NCBI GenBank assembly: GCA_011371325.1 | Contig: DRQV01000087.1 | Span: 1 to 5,121 of the forward strand | Reading direction: 5' to 3' | DNA length: 5,121 nt | Source: Thioploca sp. | GTDB taxonomy: Bacteria; Pseudomonadota; Gammaproteobacteria; Beggiatoales; Beggiatoaceae | In this document: piece by piece, positions 1-5,121 of the stretch | How positions within the stretch are numbered: the stretch's first letter is position 1 | How the letters are laid out: each line of letters opens with the position of its first letter | Notes under the pieces: generated by a model | The model's input: the letters and a program-made list of their open reading frames with translations, nothing else | Databases searched by the model: none | Told to the model about the DNA's origin: nothing | Position numbers and translations under genes: made by a program

Positions 1-1868
1 AAGGTTTCTAACGACATACTGCCTTTGTTTTCACCATTTCGCAATCGTAAAGCTACCTGTTGGTTTTCCACTTCACGTCCTCCAATTATCAATAGATAAG
101 GAATTTTTTGTAAAGTATTGTCACGAATTTTAAACCCAATTTTTTCATTACGCAAGTCGGTTATAGCTTTAAATCCAGATTTTATTAATTTGGTTGCTAT
201 ATTTTGAGCATATTCAGCATGAGCATCGGTGATATTCAATACAACAACTTGAACTGGTGATAACCAAACTGGCAGAGCTCCTGCGTGTTCTTCAATAAGT
301 ATACCAATAAATCGTTCTAATGATCCTAAAATAGCTCGATGTAACATAACGGGTACTTGTTTACTACCATCATTGCTAATATATTCCGCTCCCAATCGAC
401 CTGGCATAGAAAAATCAACTTGAATTGTACCACATTGCCAGAGTCTACCGATACAGTCTTTAAGCACAAATTCTATTTTAGGCCCATAAAATGCACCTTC
501 TCCAGGCTGTAAATCCCAAGCTAATTCTTTATTATTTAAGGCTAATTCTAATGCCTGTTCAGCTTTATCCCAAACTTTATCATCTCCAACTCGTTTTTCA
601 GGTCGAGTAGATAATTTAATTATAATATCATTAAAACCAAAATCAGTATAAACTTTAAATACTAAATCAATAAAATCAGAAACTTCTTGTTGCAATTGAT
701 CTTCAGTGCAAAATATATGAGCATCATCTTGGACAAAGTTACGAATTCGCATAATGCCATGTAAAGTCCCAGACGGTTCATTGCGATGACAAGAACCAAA
801 TTCTGCCATGCGTAATGGCAAATCGCGATAACTTTTAATCCCACGATTATAAATCTGAATATGACATGGGCAGTTCATTGGTTTTACTGCATAATCTCTA
901 TTTTCAGAGCTAGTACTAAAAATCATATCACCAAATTTATCCCAATGACCTGATTTTTCCCATAAACTTCTATCTACTAATTGTGGAGTGTTGACTTCTT
1001 GATAGCCATTATTACGCAATAAATTCCGAATATAACTTGTAATCTGTAAATAAATTTGCCAGCCCTTATCATGCCAAAATATCATGCCTGGAGCTTCAGG
1101 CTGCATATGGAATAAATCTAATTGTTTTCCAAGCTTGCGATGATCACGTTTTTCTGCTTCTTCTAGTCTATATAAATAGGCTTTTAAATCCTTTTTATTA
1201 GTCCATGCCGTGCCATAAATACGTTGCAACATTTCATTATTAGAATCCCCACGCCAATAAGCCCCGGCTAATTTCATTAATTTAAAGGCTTTAATCTTAC
1301 CAGTAGTTGGTACATGCGGGCCACGACATAAATCGGTAAATTCTCCCTGTTGATAGAGAGATAATTCCTCATTATTAGGAATTGATTCAATGATTTGAGC
1401 TTTATATTCCTCACCACGTTCCCGAAAAAATTTAGTTGCATCATCACGAGACATTACAGAACGAGTTATAGTTAAATTCTGTTTTACCAACTGTTGCATT
1501 TTAAATTGAATCTTTTCTAAATCATCGGGGGTAAAACTTTCTTTGTAGGCAAAATCGTAGAAAAAACCATTTTCTATCACTGGCCCAATAGTAACTTGAG
1601 CAGTAGGAAATAATTCTTTAACCGCTTGAGCCATTAAATGAGCACAGGAATGACGGATAATCTCTAATCCTTCTGTATCTCGGTCAGTAATAATTGCTAA
1701 TTTGGTATCAGTAGTTATAACTGTTGATATATCTAACAAACTTTCATCAATTTTGCCGGCTATAGCTGCTTTAGCTAGTCCAGCTCCAATATCATTAGCT
1801 ACTTCTGCTATTGTGACTGGAGTTTCAAACTGGCGTTGACTGCCATCGGGTAATGTGATAATAGGCAT
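1..1868 (-). CDS. thrS: Threonine--tRNA ligase (ThrRS), 3' end cut by window edge
   Basis: This cytoplasmic class II synthetase charges tRNA-Thr with threonine and hydrolyses mischarged Ser-tRNA-Thr. The 622 codons present cover nearly all of the protein (E. coli has 642 residues); only the last residues of the anticodon-binding domain lie outside. Domains in order are TGS (about 1-62), the editing/SAD domain with H73, H77, C181 and H185, the catalytic core (about 240-530), and the C-terminal anticodon-binding domain. The three catalytic zinc ligands are visible as C333 (in MNCPCH), H384 (in QDDAHIF) and H510 (in MLHRAILGS). The class II motif 2 region contains FGSCHRNEPSG. The start is fixed by the family-typical N-terminus MPIITLPDGS. 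No Shine-Dalgarno sequence precedes it: the ATG sits 3 nt after the U-tract of a hairpin. In relatives infC-rpmI-rplT usually follow, which would be off the left edge. No frameshift was seen. Identity is very secure. Confidence 0.97.
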   Translation of the reverse strand, partial: MPIITLPDGSQRQFETPVTIAEVANDIGAGLAKAAIAGKIDESLLDISTVITTDTKLAIITDRDTEGLEIIRHSCAHLMAQAVKELFPTAQVTIGPVIENGFFYDFAYKESFTPDDLEKIQFKMQQLVKQNLTITRSVMSRDDATKFFRERGEEYKAQIIESIPNNEELSLYQQGEFTDLCRGPHVPTTGKIKAFKLMKLAGAYWRGDSNNEMLQRIYGTAWTNKKDLKAYLYRLEEAEKRDHRKLGKQLDLFHMQPEAPGMIFWHDKGWQIYLQITSYIRNLLRNNGYQEVNTPQLVDRSLWEKSGHWDKFGDMIFSTSSENRDYAVKPMNCPCHIQIYNRGIKSYRDLPLRMAEFGSCHRNEPSGTLHGIMRIRNFVQDDAHIFCTEDQLQQEVSDFIDLVFKVYTDFGFNDIIIKLSTRPEKRVGDDKVWDKAEQALELALNNKELAWDLQPGEGAFYGPKIEFVLKDCIGRLWQCGTIQVDFSMPGRLGAEYISNDGSKQVPVMLHRAILGSLERFIGILIEEHAGALPVWLSPVQVVVLNITDAHAEYAQNIATKLIKSGFKAITDLRNEKIGFKIRDNTLQKIPYLLIIGGREVENQQVALRLRNGENKGSMSLET

Positions 1869-1870
1869 AA

Positions 1871-1906
1871 GAAAAAAGCACGTAACTTAAATGAAAGTTC
1901 GTGCTT
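1871..1906 (-). terminator. Intrinsic terminator after tRNA-Val, abutting the thrS start codon
   Basis: Reading on the minus strand, AAGCACGAACTT (1906-1895) pairs with AAGTT plus CGTGCTT (1888-1884 and 1882-1876). This makes a 12-bp stem with one bulged A (1883) and a 6-nt loop (1894-1889). Six consecutive Ts (1877-1872, two of them in the stem) follow, which is the signature of a Rho-independent terminator. It lies 17 nt beyond the encoded CCA of tRNA-Val, as expected for a tRNA terminator. Its U-tract ends only 3 nt before the thrS ATG, so any thrS transcript started upstream must read through it. It could therefore also act as a thrS attenuator or translational operator. The structure is seen directly; the function is inferred. 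Confidence 0.8.
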
Positions 1907-1912
1907 ATTTTA
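1907..1912 (-). promoter_or_regulatory. Possible thrS -10 element next to the terminator hairpin
   Basis: On the minus strand the hexamer TAAAAT (5 of 6 matches to the sigma70 -10 consensus) lies immediately upstream of the terminator's 5' arm. A start site 7 nt downstream would fall near 1900. That transcript would lack the 5' arm of the long hairpin, so it would escape termination and give a leader of about 32 nt before the thrS ATG. No convincing -35 hexamer is found 16-18 bp upstream, where the sequence is the 3' end of the tRNA gene, and there is no TGn extension. In AT-rich DNA such hexamers occur often by chance, so this is only a candidate. Confidence 0.25.
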
Positions 1913-1922
1913 GAAATTTAGT

Positions 1923-1997
1923 TGGTAGGCACGAGTGGGATCGAACCACCGACCACTACCATGTCAAGGTAATACTCTACCACTGAGCTACGTGCCT
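1923..1997 (-). tRNA. tRNA-Val (anticodon GAC)
   Basis: This is a 75-nt cloverleaf with encoded CCA, read from 1997 down to 1923. The acceptor stem is AGGCACG/CGTGCCT with 7 Watson-Crick pairs, including A1-U72. The D arm is GCTC/GAGT with a 7-nt loop containing GG. The anticodon arm is TTACC/GGTAG with loop TTGACAT, giving anticodon GAC, which reads the Val codons GUC and GUU. The variable loop has 5 nt. The T arm is GGTGG/CCACT with loop TTCGATC, and A73 precedes CCA. Three stem pairs are G-U wobbles (in the D, anticodon and T stems). It is preceded by a good promoter and followed by an intrinsic terminator that runs up to thrS. Confidence 0.97.
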
Positions 1998-2026
1998 GTT
2001 GAATTCATATATTTGTGGTTAATGCT

Positions 2027-2055
2027 ATCATAAGTCTACTGTTAATGCAAGTCAT
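2027..2055 (-). promoter_or_regulatory. Sigma70-type promoter for tRNA-Val
   Basis: On the minus strand the -35 hexamer ATGACT (2055-2050, 4 of 6 matches) and the -10 hexamer TATGAT (2032-2027, 5 of 6 matches) are separated by exactly 17 bp. The predicted start is near 2020, giving a leader of about 23 nt before the mature tRNA 5' end at 1997, which RNase P would remove. The promoter lies wholly in the 73-bp gap between the panD stop and the tRNA. Transcription could also continue across the terminator into thrS at some level. Confidence 0.6.
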
Positions 2056-2070
2056 TTGCTCATATTTTCA

Positions 2071-2448
2071 CTATATATGTGGAGGTATGGTATGACGAGT
2101 ATCTATAATTTTATTAGTTTCATCCAAATAAATCATAATAGGTCGTTGAGTTTTCATTTCTTGAGCAGTTAAACTAATATAACTACAAATAATAATCCGA
2201 TCCCCTGGATCAGCTTTATGTGCTGCAGCTCCATTGATTGATATTATTTTAGAACCGTCTTCGGCTCGAATTGCATAGGTAATAAACCTTTCGCCATTTT
2301 TAAGGTTGTAAATATGAATTTGCTCGTATTCATATATACCTGCAATATCTAGTAATTCACCATCAATAGCACAAGAACCTTCATAATCCAATTTTGAATG
2401 AGTTACACAAGCACGGTGAAGTTTGGCTTTTAATAGAGTACATTGCAT
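2071..2448 (-). CDS. panD: Aspartate 1-decarboxylase precursor
   Basis: PanD decarboxylates L-aspartate to beta-alanine in the cytoplasm, supplying the beta-alanine half of pantothenate and hence CoA. It is a pyruvoyl enzyme that cleaves itself between Gly24 and Ser25, with Ser25 becoming the pyruvoyl group. The 125-residue protein (E. coli 126) shows the diagnostic features at the usual numbers: K9, H11 in KLHR, Y22-E-G24-S25-C26 at the processing site, R54, T57 and Y58, and the N72-GAAAH loop. The start is supported by an AGGA Shine-Dalgarno sequence. It is not beside panB or panC. It lies 93 bp downstream of priA and 73 bp upstream of the tRNA-Val gene, all on one strand. In enterobacteria maturation needs PanM/PanZ; whether this protein needs a helper cannot be seen here. 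All catalytic residues are intact, so it is expected to be active. Confidence 0.97.
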   Translation of the reverse strand: MQCTLLKAKLHRACVTHSKLDYEGSCAIDGELLDIAGIYEYEQIHIYNLKNGERFITYAIRAEDGSKIISINGAAAHKADPGDRIIICSYISLTAQEMKTQRPIMIYLDETNKIIDTRHTIPPHI

Positions 2449-2454
2449 AAGATA

Positions 2455-2458
2455 TCCT
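2455..2458 (-). promoter_or_regulatory. Shine-Dalgarno sequence of panD
   Basis: AGGA on the minus strand lies 6 nt upstream of the panD ATG (2448-2446). It is the only clear Shine-Dalgarno match among the four protein genes in this window, and it supports the chosen start over the overlapping out-of-frame ATG at 2443-2441. Confidence 0.7.
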
Positions 2459-2480
2459 ATATTTTAAAACGAACTATAAT

Positions 2481-2486
2481 ATCATA
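2481..2486 (-). promoter_or_regulatory. Possible panD -10 element
   Basis: TATGAT (5 of 6 matches to the -10 consensus) is found on the minus strand in the 93-bp priA-panD gap and would give a leader of about 26 nt. A second overlapping option is TATTAT just downstream. No good -35 hexamer is present at 16-18 bp, and the gap is very AT-rich, so chance is likely. No convincing terminator was seen between priA and panD, so panD could also be cotranscribed with priA. Confidence 0.25.
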
Positions 2487-2541
2487 ATTTATTGGCATAA
2501 TATATCTATGAAAATAGAATAATTGTTATCCTACAATAGAA

Positions 2542-4722
2542 CTAAAATAAATCTTGTGGATCAATATCTAATGACCAACGTACTTTTTTATTGTTAGAAG
2601 CAGGTAAAGTTGGTAACCATCGACTGATAAAATCATGCAAATGTTTACGTTGCAAAGCTTGTAATAATAATTGAGCCCGATACCAATCAGCTCTCTTTTC
2701 CATCGGTGAAATCACTGGCCCCCATAATTGAACATCATCACATTTATGAGCTGATAATTTAGCATGTTCTAAAAACTCTAGTGGTGGTTTATCAATTGAT
2801 TCAGCACGCAATAAGGCTAGATAAGTATATGGTGGAAAGGCCGCTATATAACGTTCTTTTAAAGCAGCTTGAGCAAATGCGGGATAACCTTGTTGAATTA
2901 ACTTGGCTAATAAAGGATGTTCTGGATGATAAGTTTGAATAATAACTTCGCCAGGGTCATTAGCTCTGCCAGCTCTGCCAGATACTTGAATTAATAATTG
3001 TGCCATACGTTCAGTGGAGCGAAAATCAGAACCATATAATCCACTATCCACATTGATTACACCAACTAAAGTAACATTAGGAAAATGATGCCCTTTCGCC
3101 AACATTTGAGTTCCTATCAAAATATCTACTTCACCACTACGAATTTTCTCAAAAATCTTTTCTATAGAATTTTTCCGGCTAGTATTATCACTATCAATCC
3201 GTAAAATATTAGCATAAGAAAATTGAATTCTTAAATATTCTTCAATTCGTTCAGTACCTTGCCCAAGTAAATAAAGTTTTGTATATTTGCATTCTGGACA
3301 TTTAATATATAACTGTTGCGTTATTCCACAATGATGGCATTGAAGAATTTTATAGGAATCGTGATAAGTAAGTCTAGCATCACAATGTTGACAAAAAGCA
3401 ACCCAACCACATTTATAACAAGTTAAAGTAGAAGCATAACCACGTCGATTAATGAACAATAAAATTTGTTGTTTAGCAGTTAAACGTTGTTTAATAGCTT
3501 TCATTAATGGTCGAGATAAAATTTCTCGTGGAGGCTGAAGACGCATATCAACAATATGATAAGTAGGATGAATTGCGGTTCCAGCACGTTCTGGCAAATT
3601 GAAATATAAATAACGTTTGCAATTAGCATTATGCAGGCTATCAAGTGAAGGGGTAGCACTGCCAAGCAAAATTGGCACATTGGCTAGTTTAGAACGTACT
3701 ACAGCAATATCACGAGCTGAATAACGAAATTTAAATTGTTGTTTATAGGATAAATCATGTTCTTCGTCAACTATGAATATCCCGGGATTAGCTAAAGGAA
3801 TCCAAATTGCTGAACGAGTACCTATTATAATAGAAGTTAAGCCATCTCTAGCTGATAACCAAGTATGTAAACGTTCAGACTTAGATAATTTAAAATGCCA
3901 AGTGGCAATTGGTATCGCAAAACGTTGTTCAAAACGATTGACAGTTTGGGGAGTTAAATTTATTTCTGGAACTAAAATTAATGCTTGTTTACCTTGATCT
4001 AAAACTTTTTGAATAATTTGTAAATAAACTTCAGTTTTACCGCTTCCTGTAACTCCATCCAATAAAACTGGATAAAATTGGTGTAAATTACTACAAACTT
4101 GATTAACAGCTTTGTTTTGAGCCTGATTGAGTTGTAGATGAGAAGATTTAGCTAATGTCTTATTAGGAATTATATCAATTAATACTTTAGTTATCCAACC
4201 CTTTTCTTGTAAAGTTTTTAAACTTGAGGTTGCTTTAGGTAAACTGCTATTGATAAGAGTCTGGGTTAAACCTTGTGGATATTGTTGTAATAAATGTAAA
4301 ATAGCCCTTTGTTTAACAGCATTTTTAGGTAAATTATCCAACTGAACATCATAAGCCAGTTTCCAACCCAATAAAGGCTTAATTTTAGCTGGTAGACCTT
4401 GATTTAAAGCACTTGGCAAAGCGGTTGTGATAACTTCGCCTATATAATAGTGATAATAATTAGCAGCCCATTTCATTAATTCTAAGTCGTCAACAGATAA
4501 AATTGGAGTTGAATCAATTATTTTTATTACTGATTTGAGTTTATTATTTGGACAGTTGCTATTATTAGTAATATTTACTAACATGCCCACATAATTTATA
4601 TTACCAAATGGGACTTTTAACCGCATGCCTGGTTTTAACTGCTCTATATCTACACCAACTGGCGGTAAATAATCAAAATAATTAGATAAGGGTTTAGGAA
4701 TTGCAATCTGCAAAATAAACAT
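2542..4722 (-). CDS. priA: Primosomal protein N' (replication restart helicase PriA)
   Basis: PriA is a superfamily 2 3'-to-5' DNA helicase that recognises abandoned replication forks and D-loops and starts reloading of the replicative helicase. The 726 residues match the E. coli protein (732) throughout. The N-terminal 3'-DNA-binding domain (about 1-105) begins with the family pattern FILQIAIPKPLSNYFDYL. A winged-helix region follows (about 110-180). Helicase lobe 1 has Walker A DGVTGSGKT (222-230), LVPEINLTPQ (250-259), Walker B DEEH (319-322), the aromatic-rich loop SYKQQFKFRY (325-334) and GSATPS (354-359). The inserted zinc region has all eight cysteines: C435, C438, C444, C447, C462, C465, C475 and C478. 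Lobe 2 carries GTQMLAKGHHFPNV (537-550) and QVSGRAGR (579-586), followed by the C-terminal domain. One local departure is HFKL at 276-279, where relatives usually have a small-residue HSGL type. No Shine-Dalgarno sequence is evident before the ATG. It is divergent from the DUF411 gene. Confidence 0.98.
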   Translation of the reverse strand: MFILQIAIPKPLSNYFDYLPPVGVDIEQLKPGMRLKVPFGNINYVGMLVNITNNSNCPNNKLKSVIKIIDSTPILSVDDLELMKWAANYYHYYIGEVITTALPSALNQGLPAKIKPLLGWKLAYDVQLDNLPKNAVKQRAILHLLQQYPQGLTQTLINSSLPKATSSLKTLQEKGWITKVLIDIIPNKTLAKSSHLQLNQAQNKAVNQVCSNLHQFYPVLLDGVTGSGKTEVYLQIIQKVLDQGKQALILVPEINLTPQTVNRFEQRFAIPIATWHFKLSKSERLHTWLSARDGLTSIIIGTRSAIWIPLANPGIFIVDEEHDLSYKQQFKFRYSARDIAVVRSKLANVPILLGSATPSLDSLHNANCKRYLYFNLPERAGTAIHPTYHIVDMRLQPPREILSRPLMKAIKQRLTAKQQILLFINRRGYASTLTCYKCGWVAFCQHCDARLTYHDSYKILQCHHCGITQQLYIKCPECKYTKLYLLGQGTERIEEYLRIQFSYANILRIDSDNTSRKNSIEKIFEKIRSGEVDILIGTQMLAKGHHFPNVTLVGVINVDSGLYGSDFRSTERMAQLLIQVSGRAGRANDPGEVIIQTYHPEHPLLAKLIQQGYPAFAQAALKERYIAAFPPYTYLALLRAESIDKPPLEFLEHAKLSAHKCDDVQLWGPVISPMEKRADWYRAQLLLQALQRKHLHDFISRWLPTLPASNNKKVRWSLDIDPQDLF

Positions 4723-4806
4723 AGATGGATTTTGGAAATTTGATTAAAAATATTGTTGCAACTTAAATTTAAATACATTGAATGATTAACTCTTAAAATA
4801 AACATT

Positions 4807-4815
4807 ATTTTAGCA
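4807..4815 (-). promoter_or_regulatory. Possible extended -10 promoter for priA
   Basis: On the minus strand TGCTAAAAT (4815-4807) matches an extended -10 (TGn followed by TAAAAT, 5 of 6). The start would be near 4800, giving a leader of about 78 nt before the priA ATG. The -35 position at 17 bp spacing is poor; TTGCAA exists upstream but at 22 bp, which is too far. Extended -10 promoters can work without a -35, so this is the best priA candidate, though unproven. Confidence 0.35.
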
Positions 4816-4834
4816 AAAATTATTAATACTATCC

Positions 4835-4863
4835 TTGCAAGATATCATTGTAAATGAGATAAT
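4835..4863 (+). promoter_or_regulatory. Sigma70-type promoter for the DUF411 gene
   Basis: TTGCAA (4835-4840, 4 of 6 matches) and GATAAT (4858-4863, 5 of 6) are separated by exactly 17 bp. The predicted start is near 4870, leaving a 5' leader of about 57 nt before the ATG at 4927. The start site falls inside an inverted repeat (4867-4891), which suggests either operator control or a structured leader. Confidence 0.6.
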
Positions 4864-4866
4864 TTT

Positions 4867-4891
4867 TTAAATTGGTATTTTACCAGTTTAG
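4867..4891 (+). repeat. Inverted repeat at the predicted transcription start of the DUF411 gene
   Basis: AAATTGGTA (4869-4877) and TACCAGTTT (4881-4889) form a 9-bp dyad with one T-G pair and a 3-nt centre. One more A-T pair and one T-G pair extend it to 4867-4891. It overlaps the predicted +1, a classic place for a repressor operator, and it would also fold as a hairpin in the mRNA leader. It is not followed by a T-run on either strand, so it is not an intrinsic terminator. It does not obviously match the CueR or CopY operator consensus as I know them. Confidence 0.5.
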
Positions 4892-4926
4892 TCACTAGCT
4901 AAAATTTCTTTATATTAACTTTAAAT

Positions 4927-5121
4927 ATGCAAAATTATTTTTCTAAAATTTTAATCAGTCTATTATTAATAATATCTACTTATGGCTATAGTTCTGAGCT
5001 TCAAGATATTACTGTTTATCGGAGTCCAAATTGTGGTTGTTGCTCTGGTTGGATAAAACATCTACAAGAACATCAATTTAATGTTATTGATATTAAGACT
5101 AATAATATTAATAAATTAAAA
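4927..5121 (+). CDS. DUF411 (CopG-like) metal-binding protein, 3' end cut by window edge
   Basis: Only the first 65 residues are inside the window and the frame is open to the last base. Residues 1 to about 23 look like a Sec signal peptide: K7, then a hydrophobic run ILISLLLII (8-16), then a polar small-residue stretch. The protein is therefore probably periplasmic or exported. The mature part begins with ITVYRSPNCGCCSGWIKHL, the hallmark of the DUF411/COG3019 family, with the CxCC cysteines C36, C38 and C39 in a thioredoxin-like beta-alpha unit. Family members include CopG-type proteins linked to copper resistance and often sit near other metal-handling genes; the downstream neighbours are not visible here. 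Copper is therefore the likeliest ligand by family, not by direct evidence. No Shine-Dalgarno sequence is present, but the ATG is the only start placing a signal peptide before the domain. Confidence 0.88.
   Translation, partial: MQNYFSKILISLLLIISTYGYSSELQDITVYRSPNCGCCSGWIKHLQEHQFNVIDIKTNNINKLK

Larger units (their letters stand above)
4723..4926. other. Divergent intergenic region between priA and the DUF411 gene
   Basis: This very AT-rich 204-bp spacer must hold the promoters for both divergent genes. It contains the DUF411 promoter and dyad described separately, and a candidate priA -10. No open reading frame, RNA gene or terminator was recognised in it. Confidence 0.7.

Noticed and set aside
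662..844. 60-residue minus-strand reading frame inside thrS
   Set aside because: It lies in another frame wholly within the well-conserved thrS coding sequence, with no recognisable domain or start signal; it is a shadow frame.
861..878. Cys instead of Gly in the ThrRS motif MNCPCH (E. coli MNCPGH)
   Set aside because: As far as I recall, MNCPCH is common in bacterial ThrRS proteins; the zinc ligand C333 is unaffected.
2471..2512. Repeated ATAATAT/CATAAT words between priA and panD
   Set aside because: Low-complexity AT-rich sequence with no regular spacing; direct and inverted matches are expected by chance.
2516..2531. ATTGT/ACAAT inverted repeat just downstream of the priA stop, on the minus strand
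   Set aside because: The stem is only 5 A/T-rich base pairs and lacks a clean T-run, too weak to call a terminator.
2962..2979. Tandem 9-bp repeat AGCTCTGCC
   Set aside because: It encodes the conserved PriA motif VI GRAGRA, so the repeat follows from the protein sequence.
3773..3997. 74-residue plus-strand reading frame antisense to priA
   Set aside because: It covers the conserved helicase core of priA on the opposite strand and shows no family resemblance or ribosome-binding site.
1..5121. CRISPR arrays, insertion sequences, phage or toxin-antitoxin genes
   Set aside because: No regularly spaced repeats, transposase motifs, terminal inverted repeats, or small paired genes were seen; the tRNA gene has no adjacent integrase or repeated 3' end.

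Overview
The window is an AT-rich stretch (about one third G+C by eye) of bacterial chromosome that looks gammaproteobacterial. ThrS, PriA and PanD all align from memory to the Escherichia coli proteins with near-identical length and numbering of key residues, and the tRNA encodes its own CCA end. The low G+C content would suit a host-associated or reduced gammaproteobacterium, but this is inference and no genus can be named from the sequence alone.

Layout, left to right. Positions 1-1868 (minus strand) hold thrS, threonyl-tRNA synthetase, complete at its start and missing only its last residues beyond the left edge. Positions 1871-1906 hold a strong hairpin with a U-tract, squeezed between thrS and the tRNA-Val(GAC) gene at 1923-1997 (minus). 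A good sigma70-type promoter for the tRNA lies at 2027-2055. panD, aspartate 1-decarboxylase, occupies 2071-2448 (minus), and priA, the replication-restart helicase, occupies 2542-4722 (minus). A 204-bp divergent intergenic region follows. A plus-strand gene starting at 4927 encodes a secreted DUF411 (CopG-like) metal-binding protein and runs off the right edge. It has a well-formed promoter (4835-4863) and a dyad around its predicted transcription start.

The four minus-strand genes read in the same direction (priA, panD, tRNA-Val, thrS) but do unrelated housekeeping jobs: replication restart, beta-alanine supply for pantothenate/CoA, and translation. The gaps and separate promoter-like signals suggest several transcription units rather than one operon.

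No novel multi-gene system is visible. The part most worth a second look is the tRNA-Val/thrS junction. An intrinsic terminator ends only 3 nt before the thrS start codon and takes the place of any Shine-Dalgarno sequence. Its 3' arm is also complementary over 12 contiguous positions to the 5' end of the upstream tRNA. This makes attenuation-like or structure-based control of thrS possible but unproven.
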